Source of the DNA: Saururus chinensis
Taxonomy: Eukaryota > Streptophyta > Magnoliopsida > Piperales > Saururaceae
Length of the DNA stretch: 64,000 nucleotides
Reading direction: 5' to 3'
NCBI GenBank assembly: GCA_035235625.1
Contig: CP141150.1
Span: 9,982,001 to 10,046,000, forward strand
Part shown: positions 59,061 to 64,000 of the stretch, one piece after another
Numbering within the stretch: position 1 is the stretch's first letter
Layout: every line of letters begins with the position of its first letter
Position numbers and translations under genes: made by a program
The notes under the pieces: generated by a model
Told to the model about the DNA's origin: nothing
Database searches by the model: none
Seen by the model: only the letters and a program-made list of their open reading frames with translations

Positions 59061-61178
59061 ATGGCTCTCTGCAATCCAAGAGCTGATCATCCCCACCACT
59101 CCATTACCATCCTCGTCTTCCTTCTGCACCCGATGGTGGAGTCAATCTCATTCAATCTCACAAGATTCGAAAATGGGGATTCAAATATCACCTATGTTTC
59201 TAATGCTACGGCTGCCGGCGATCGCATTGAGCTGACCACGAACAGAAGGAACTCGAAGATCACTGAAAGCGTTGGCCGAGCTTTCTATAAGCAGCCAGTT
59301 CAGCTTTGGAACCGGGTTACGCAGGACCTCACCGACTTCGCCACCCACTTCTCCTTCAAAATTGAGAATGTTAATCAAACCGCCGGGGATGGCCTTGCTT
59401 TCTTCCTTGCAGCGAATGGTTCTCAACTTCCCGATAATTCTAATGGAGGCAGTCTGGGGCTTTTCAACCTCAGCTTCTCCGCAAATTCGACTTACGGGAT
59501 TCCAGCGGTTGCAGTGGAGTTTGACACCTTTCTCAACAGCGATTTTGACCCTAGTGACAACCATATAGGCATCGACATCAATTCCTTTGTCTCTGTGGCA
59601 AATGTGACATGGGATACCAGCATGAAGGATGGTCGAGTGGCTAATGCGTGGGTAAGATACAACGCCAGCACATTGAATCTGAGTGTTTTTCTTTCTTATG
59701 ATGAAGATGCCACCTTTAATGGCCGTTCGAGCCTTCATTACATTGTTGATTTGAGAGACGTTCTTCCCGAGTTGGTCTATGTAGGCTTCTCAGCTGCAAC
59801 TGGCCTGTCCGGTGTAGAGATTCACAACATTCTGTCATGGGACTTCAGTTCAACTTTGCAGGATCAAGAAGATGTAAATACAGCTACTCCACCAAACCCT
59901 GGAAATGGAACAGAAGATTCTGTAGATAAAAGTAGCAGTGATGGTAAGGCCAAACTAGTAGTTGGTGTTGTCGTTGGAGTGGTTGCTTTGATTGTAATAA
60001 CGAGTTTATTAGGTTGGTTGTTTATGTGGAGAAAGAGTTCGTCTAGAGGGTACGAAGAAGATGAAAATGTGGACTTGACCATGGATGATGAATTTGAGAA
60101 GGGAACTGGGCCTAAGAGGTTCACTTACAAAGAGCTGTCTACTGCAACCAATGATTTCTCAGAGGATGGGAAACTGGGGGAGGTAGGCTTTGGGGGCGTA
60201 TACAGGGGCTTCTTGAGAGATTCGAGCCTGGATGTAGCGGTTAAGAGGGTCTCGAGGAGCTCAAGACAGGGAAAGAAGGAGTACGTCTCAGAGGTGAGGA
60301 TCATCAGCAGACTGAGGCACCGAAATCTAGTTCAACTTCTTGGCTGGTGCCATGAGCGCGGTGAGTTACTTCTTGTTTACGAGTTTATGCCTAATGGGAG
60401 TCTTGATTCTCATCTCTTTGGTGGGAAAAACCTTGTTCCATGGGAAACAAGGTCCAAAATTGCTCTGGGCTTGGCATCAGCATTGCTGTATCTTCATGAA
60501 GAGTGGGAGAAATGTGTGGTTCACAGGGACATCAAGTCCAGCAATGTGATGCTGGATTCTGGGTTCAATGCGAAACTTGGCGATTTTGGCTTGGCTCGCC
60601 TGGTGGACCATGAGCTAGGTTCACAGACAACTGTCTTGGCTGGGACCATGGGGTACTTGGCTCCTGAATGTGTCACTACTGGGAAGGCCAGCAGGGAGTC
60701 TGATGTTTACAGTTTCGGCTTTGTTGCATTAGAAATTGCTTGTGGAAGGAGGCCAGTGAAGCCAACGGAGAAGCCTAGCAAGGTCATGATGGTTGAGTGG
60801 GTATGGGACCTCTATGGCAAAGGCACGCTTCTGGAAGCTGTTGATGAGAGACTAGGCAGGGATTATGAGGAGGAACAGATAGAGAGGTTGATGATCATAG
60901 GGCTATGGTGTGCCCACCCTGATTTCCACTTCAGGCCTCATATGAGACAAGTTATTAGTGTCATGAAATTTGAGGCGCCATTGCCTAATTTGCCAGCCCA
61001 TATGCCGGTGCCAATGTATTTTCCGCCTCCTTTCCAATCTTACACCTCTACTTATTCTTCTACCTCAACTGGAGTGACAAACTCGGAGAGAAACCAGACG
61101 CAAACCTCTTCCAGTACCAGCACCAGCGAAGTGAATCCTTCACGCTTAAGTTATCTGTTGCGATCACCACTACACTAG
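59061..61178 (+). CDS. L-type lectin receptor-like kinase, LecRK-IX type (lectin kinase 3)
   Basis: Intronless frame of 705 residues from the ATG at 59061. The open frame extends to a GTG at 59034, but MALCNPRADHP is the shared start. Layout as lectin kinase 1: signal peptide, legume-lectin domain with GDGLAFF and AVEFDT..N...DP...HIGID, one membrane helix (LVVGVVVGVVALIVITSLL), kinase with VAVK, HRD, DFG and APE, and a Ser/Thr-rich tail. By hand alignment it differs from lectin kinase 1 at roughly 14% of lectin residues but only about 5% of kinase residues. Oddity: the second glycine of the Gly-rich loop is Val (GEVGFG, GTA at 60183-60185, residue 375), a position almost invariant in active kinases, so ATP binding may be impaired. 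The frame is otherwise whole. It may be an active, weak or pseudokinase receptor. Confidence 0.87.
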   Translation: MALCNPRADHPHHSITILVFLLHPMVESISFNLTRFENGDSNITYVSNATAAGDRIELTTNRRNSKITESVGRAFYKQPVQLWNRVTQDLTDFATHFSFKIENVNQTAGDGLAFFLAANGSQLPDNSNGGSLGLFNLSFSANSTYGIPAVAVEFDTFLNSDFDPSDNHIGIDINSFVSVANVTWDTSMKDGRVANAWVRYNASTLNLSVFLSYDEDATFNGRSSLHYIVDLRDVLPELVYVGFSAATGLSGVEIHNILSWDFSSTLQDQEDVNTATPPNPGNGTEDSVDKSSSDGKAKLVVGVVVGVVALIVITSLLGWLFMWRKSSSRGYEEDENVDLTMDDEFEKGTGPKRFTYKELSTATNDFSEDGKLGEVGFGGVYRGFLRDSSLDVAVKRVSRSSRQGKKEYVSEVRIISRLRHRNLVQLLGWCHERGELLLVYEFMPNGSLDSHLFGGKNLVPWETRSKIALGLASALLYLHEEWEKCVVHRDIKSSNVMLDSGFNAKLGDFGLARLVDHELGSQTTVLAGTMGYLAPECVTTGKASRESDVYSFGFVALEIACGRRPVKPTEKPSKVMMVEWVWDLYGKGTLLEAVDERLGRDYEEEQIERLMIIGLWCAHPDFHFRPHMRQVISVMKFEAPLPNLPAHMPVPMYFPPPFQSYTSTYSSTSTGVTNSERNQTQTSSSTSTSEVNPSRLSYLLRSPLH

Positions 61179-61425
61179 TTTTTGTTTTGCTTTCCTATGT
61201 TATAATTTAGATTCTCTTGAGAGTTTTAATTTTCAAAAATGATGTACAGCTTTTGTAAGAATATAAGTGAGGCCTGGCCCGCAATAAGTGAGGCCCGCTC
61301 GTTCTTATACCCTACTCAGTCTAAGTGAAATATTCTTATACCCAGCCCAATTGAAACCCAACTGGTGACCATGTTGTTATTGTGTTCACAAAAGCCCTCC
61401 GCACAATGTAATTTATAAGTTGTTA
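61179..61425 (+). other. 3' flank of lectin kinase 3
   Basis: Non-coding counterpart of 5899-6120 and 27960-28199. Confidence 0.45.
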
Positions 61426-61429
61426 AAAG

Positions 61430-62210
61430 TGGGCATTATAATTAATGGGTTAAACTCATATCATTAAGGTGGATATGATATTTATGTAGGTCAAGCCTAT
61501 ATTACTTATGTAGGTCAAGCCCATATGGTAGAAAGAGCCCAAGCCTATTTTGAATTGACTGAGAATCACATGTAAATTGGTTAAATGAGTGAATAGTCCC
61601 ACATCGCCTAAAAGAAGGTGATGATGTTAATATATTAGATATTAATTTAGCCTTTCAAGTTAGGCCTTTGGGCCAACCCACTTTTGTGGGGGTAGAGAGG
61701 TGGGCTAACCCACATGTGCGCCCGTGCCACCGTCGTCCGGCCGGCATAGTCAGGTTAGGTCAACAAGATAATATTTTTGGGGTAAATTTATTTTGTTTGG
61801 TTTTCTATTTATGTAGTTTGGTTTTCTATTAACCAAAATGGGTTCGGTTTGTTTTTACTAAAGAATGTGTCTGTTAACGGATGGACGCATCCATTTGAAC
61901 GGGAAAGAGTGTCTTCAACAGGATTTCCTATAAAATAATTGAAAACGATTTATGTACTAATCCGATTTTAGATTTCCACCTATTTCCTTTCTATGTGAGC
62001 ATACATATTGTAGTTCGCTGCATGTATTGTGTTGGAGGTGCTCATAAAGTATGTGGTTGATCGTCTTATCCAGGGAGGTAGATGCCCAAAAGTCCTAAGC
62101 ATCGTTAAGGAGGGCAAATTTTGTCTTAAGGATAGAGCGACTTGCTTCTTTCGATCATAATCATTCCAGTAAGACTTCTCGTCACAAACTTTGCAAGTGT
62201 ACGAAACTAA
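61430..62210 (+). mobile_element. LTR-like segment upstream of Copia relic 3
   Basis: Opens with TGTTAAAAGTGGGCATTATA. Same features as 6121-6930 and 28200-29030. Limits not certain. Confidence 0.45.
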
Positions 62211-62219
62211 TAATCTTAA

Positions 62220-63000
62220 GACAGGATTTCTTTACATATTTTTGCACTTTACTATTTTTCATGTAGAATAGTAAATTTATAGGTTATATTATGTGAATTT
62301 CGAAAATTTACTGTTCATCTCAAAAAATTTCGAATTTTTTACTTTTCTGTGTAAAATTTTCAAATTTTAACACTTTTGTACTTAAATTTTTTAAATTTGA
62401 TAGTACTGTGCATAAATTTCAGAACTTTACTCTTTTGTGCTTAAATTCCTAAAATTTGACTGTTCTACGTATAAATTTTTGAAATTAGACCATCATGTGA
62501 GTATTATTTTCAAAATTTTTTATTCTGTGTGAATAATTCGGATTTTTTACTATTTTGTGTTAAAATTTTTGAAATTCAACAATTATGTGCATCAAAAGTT
62601 TGAAATTTTACTATGTAGTACATCAAACTTTTCAACCTTATAGTTCTGTGTGTAAATTTCTAAATTTTTACTCTTCTGGGCTTAAATTTACTTTTCTGAG
62701 CATAAATTTTGAAAGACTATTATTATATATGTAAATTTCCTACAAGTTAAATTTACTGTTCTTTGTGAAATTTTCGCAATATTAATGTTTTGTTTGAAAA
62801 TTTTCAAATAATTACTATGCTATATGTAATTTTCGAAGTTCCCTGTGTTATGTAATTTTCAAAATTCTACCGTGTGTAATTTTTTGAACTTTACAATACT
62901 ATATGTAATTTTTAGCACTCGCCGAGGTGTAAATTTTTGAAATTTACTGAGTTATCTGTAATTTCTTGAACTTTATTGGATTTCATGAAAATTTAAAAAA
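62220..63000 (+). repeat. AT-rich degenerate periodic repeat, unit C
   Basis: Third copy of the block before gag, with the same 30-45 bp theme and its own substitutions and length changes. Confidence 0.7.
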
Positions 63001-63060
63001 AATTTAAAAAAATTTATTTAATTTGTTTACTGAGATAATTTTATGTTCATTGGAATAGAA

Positions 63061-64000
63061 ATGACTGCTAATGGTACCAACTCGACTTCGGTACTTATTC
63101 CCACTCCGGTGAATGCTCTTCTTCAAATTAAATGAGAAAAACCAGAAAAGTTCAGTGGTGCAGATTTCAAATGATGGCAACAGAAAATGTTATTCTATCT
63201 TACCACATTGAACCTAGCCTGATTCCTTCAAGAGGAAGTACCCGTTCTCACTGAGGAGAAACGGGAAGACAAGACTGTTGTTGCGACAATAGATGCATGG
63301 AAATATGCGGATTTCTTATGCCGTAATTACATCCTTAATGTGTTGGACAATACATTATATAATATGTACAGTTCAATGAAAAGTACTAAGGCACTGTGGG
63401 AGTCATTAGACAAGAAGTACAATACTTAAGATGCTGGAACGAAGAAATTCGTGGTTGGCAAATTTTTGGACTTCAAAATAGTGGACTCTAAAACTGTGAT
63501 CAGTCAAGTTCAAAAATTCCAAGTTATCCTGCATGATATTCATGTAGAAGGCCTGACTTTAAGTGAGTCTTTCCAGGTGGCAGCTATAATAGAAAAATTA
63601 CCACCTTCCTGGAAGGATTTTGAGAACTACTTAAAGCATAAGAGAAATGAGATGAACAAGGAAGATTTGATTGTGAAGGTAAGGATTAGAGAGGATAATC
63701 ATACTTATGAAAAGAAAATCGGGGGTCATGGTATGGAAGCCAAAGTTAATGTTGTAGAACAAGGGGCATAAAAGTAATAGCTTCAATAACAAGAAGAGGA
63801 AACATCCTACTTGACAATCGAACAATGACTCCAACATAGCCAAGTTCAAGGGCAAGTGCTATGTGTGTGACAAGATGGGTTACAAGGCTAAGGATTGTAG
63901 CAAACGGAAAAAACAAGATGATTCCAAGAAAAAGAATGCACAAGCTCACATGACTGAAGTGGAATATCTCTTCACCAATGTGAATGACATCATCTGTTCC
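63061..64000 (+). mobile_element. Ty1/Copia retrotransposon relic 3 (fossil, runs off the window)
   Basis: Gag start at 63061, gag core near 63450-63770 (ISQVQKF, LTLSESFQV), and zinc knuckle near 63855-63900. The window ends before the protease. Broken, with a few breaks in the visible part. Same position behind the lectin kinase as relics 1 and 2. Confidence 0.8.

Overview
This is nuclear DNA of a flowering plant. The evidence is L-type lectin receptor kinases of the LecRK-IX kind, LRR-XII receptor kinases with the family's single intron, CACTA transposons, a Copia relic, and a Gypsy-like element with a 5-kb LTR and an initiator-Met-tRNA primer site. I cannot name the species; a eudicot or other broad-leaved angiosperm is likely. 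There are no tRNA or rRNA genes, CRISPR arrays or bacterial-style operons.

The window is built from a tandem unit of about 22 kb, seen as two full copies plus the start of a third. Each unit reads: LRR-XII receptor kinase remnant (minus strand, head to head with the next gene), intronless lectin receptor kinase (plus), an LTR-like segment with an AT-rich periodic leader, a Copia relic, and a CACTA element carrying a nested solo LTR; the next LRR remnant follows. Lectin kinase starts lie at 3778, 25842 and 59061. The first interval is 22.06 kb. The second is 33.22 kb, or 21.85 kb without the 11.4-kb LTR element that entered only the second full unit. Copia gag starts (7803, 29878, 63061) and CACTA left ends (11251, 33315) keep the same spacing.

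Region by region: 1-2809 is the end of a CACTA element that cut an LRR kinase exon (2810-3083). Lectin kinase 1 (3778-5898) is open. Copia relic 1 and its LTR-like end run to 11067. CACTA 1 (11251-19171) holds solo LTR 1 (13611-17842). LRR pseudogene 1 runs 19894-22982 on the minus strand, followed by a small TIR element (23128-23925). Lectin kinase 2 (25842-27959) is broken. Copia relic 2 precedes CACTA 2 (33315-41182), which holds solo LTR 2 (35350-39783). LRR pseudogene 2 (41900-56579, minus) has its intron swollen by a non-autonomous LTR element with giant LTRs (42259-53626). Lectin kinase 3 (59061-61178) is open, and Copia relic 3 runs off the window.

In function, the living part is probably one or two lectin receptor kinases at the plasma membrane, a family known for pathogen sensing and cell-death control. 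The LRR-XII partners (relatives of FLS2/EFR/Xa21-type immune receptors) are all dead here. All three lectin kinases carry changes in the first lobe of the kinase, and their lectin domains differ more than their kinase domains, as expected of a birth-and-death immune receptor cluster. Nested insertions give relative ages: Copia, CACTA and solo LTRs before the unit duplication, and the giant-LTR element after it.
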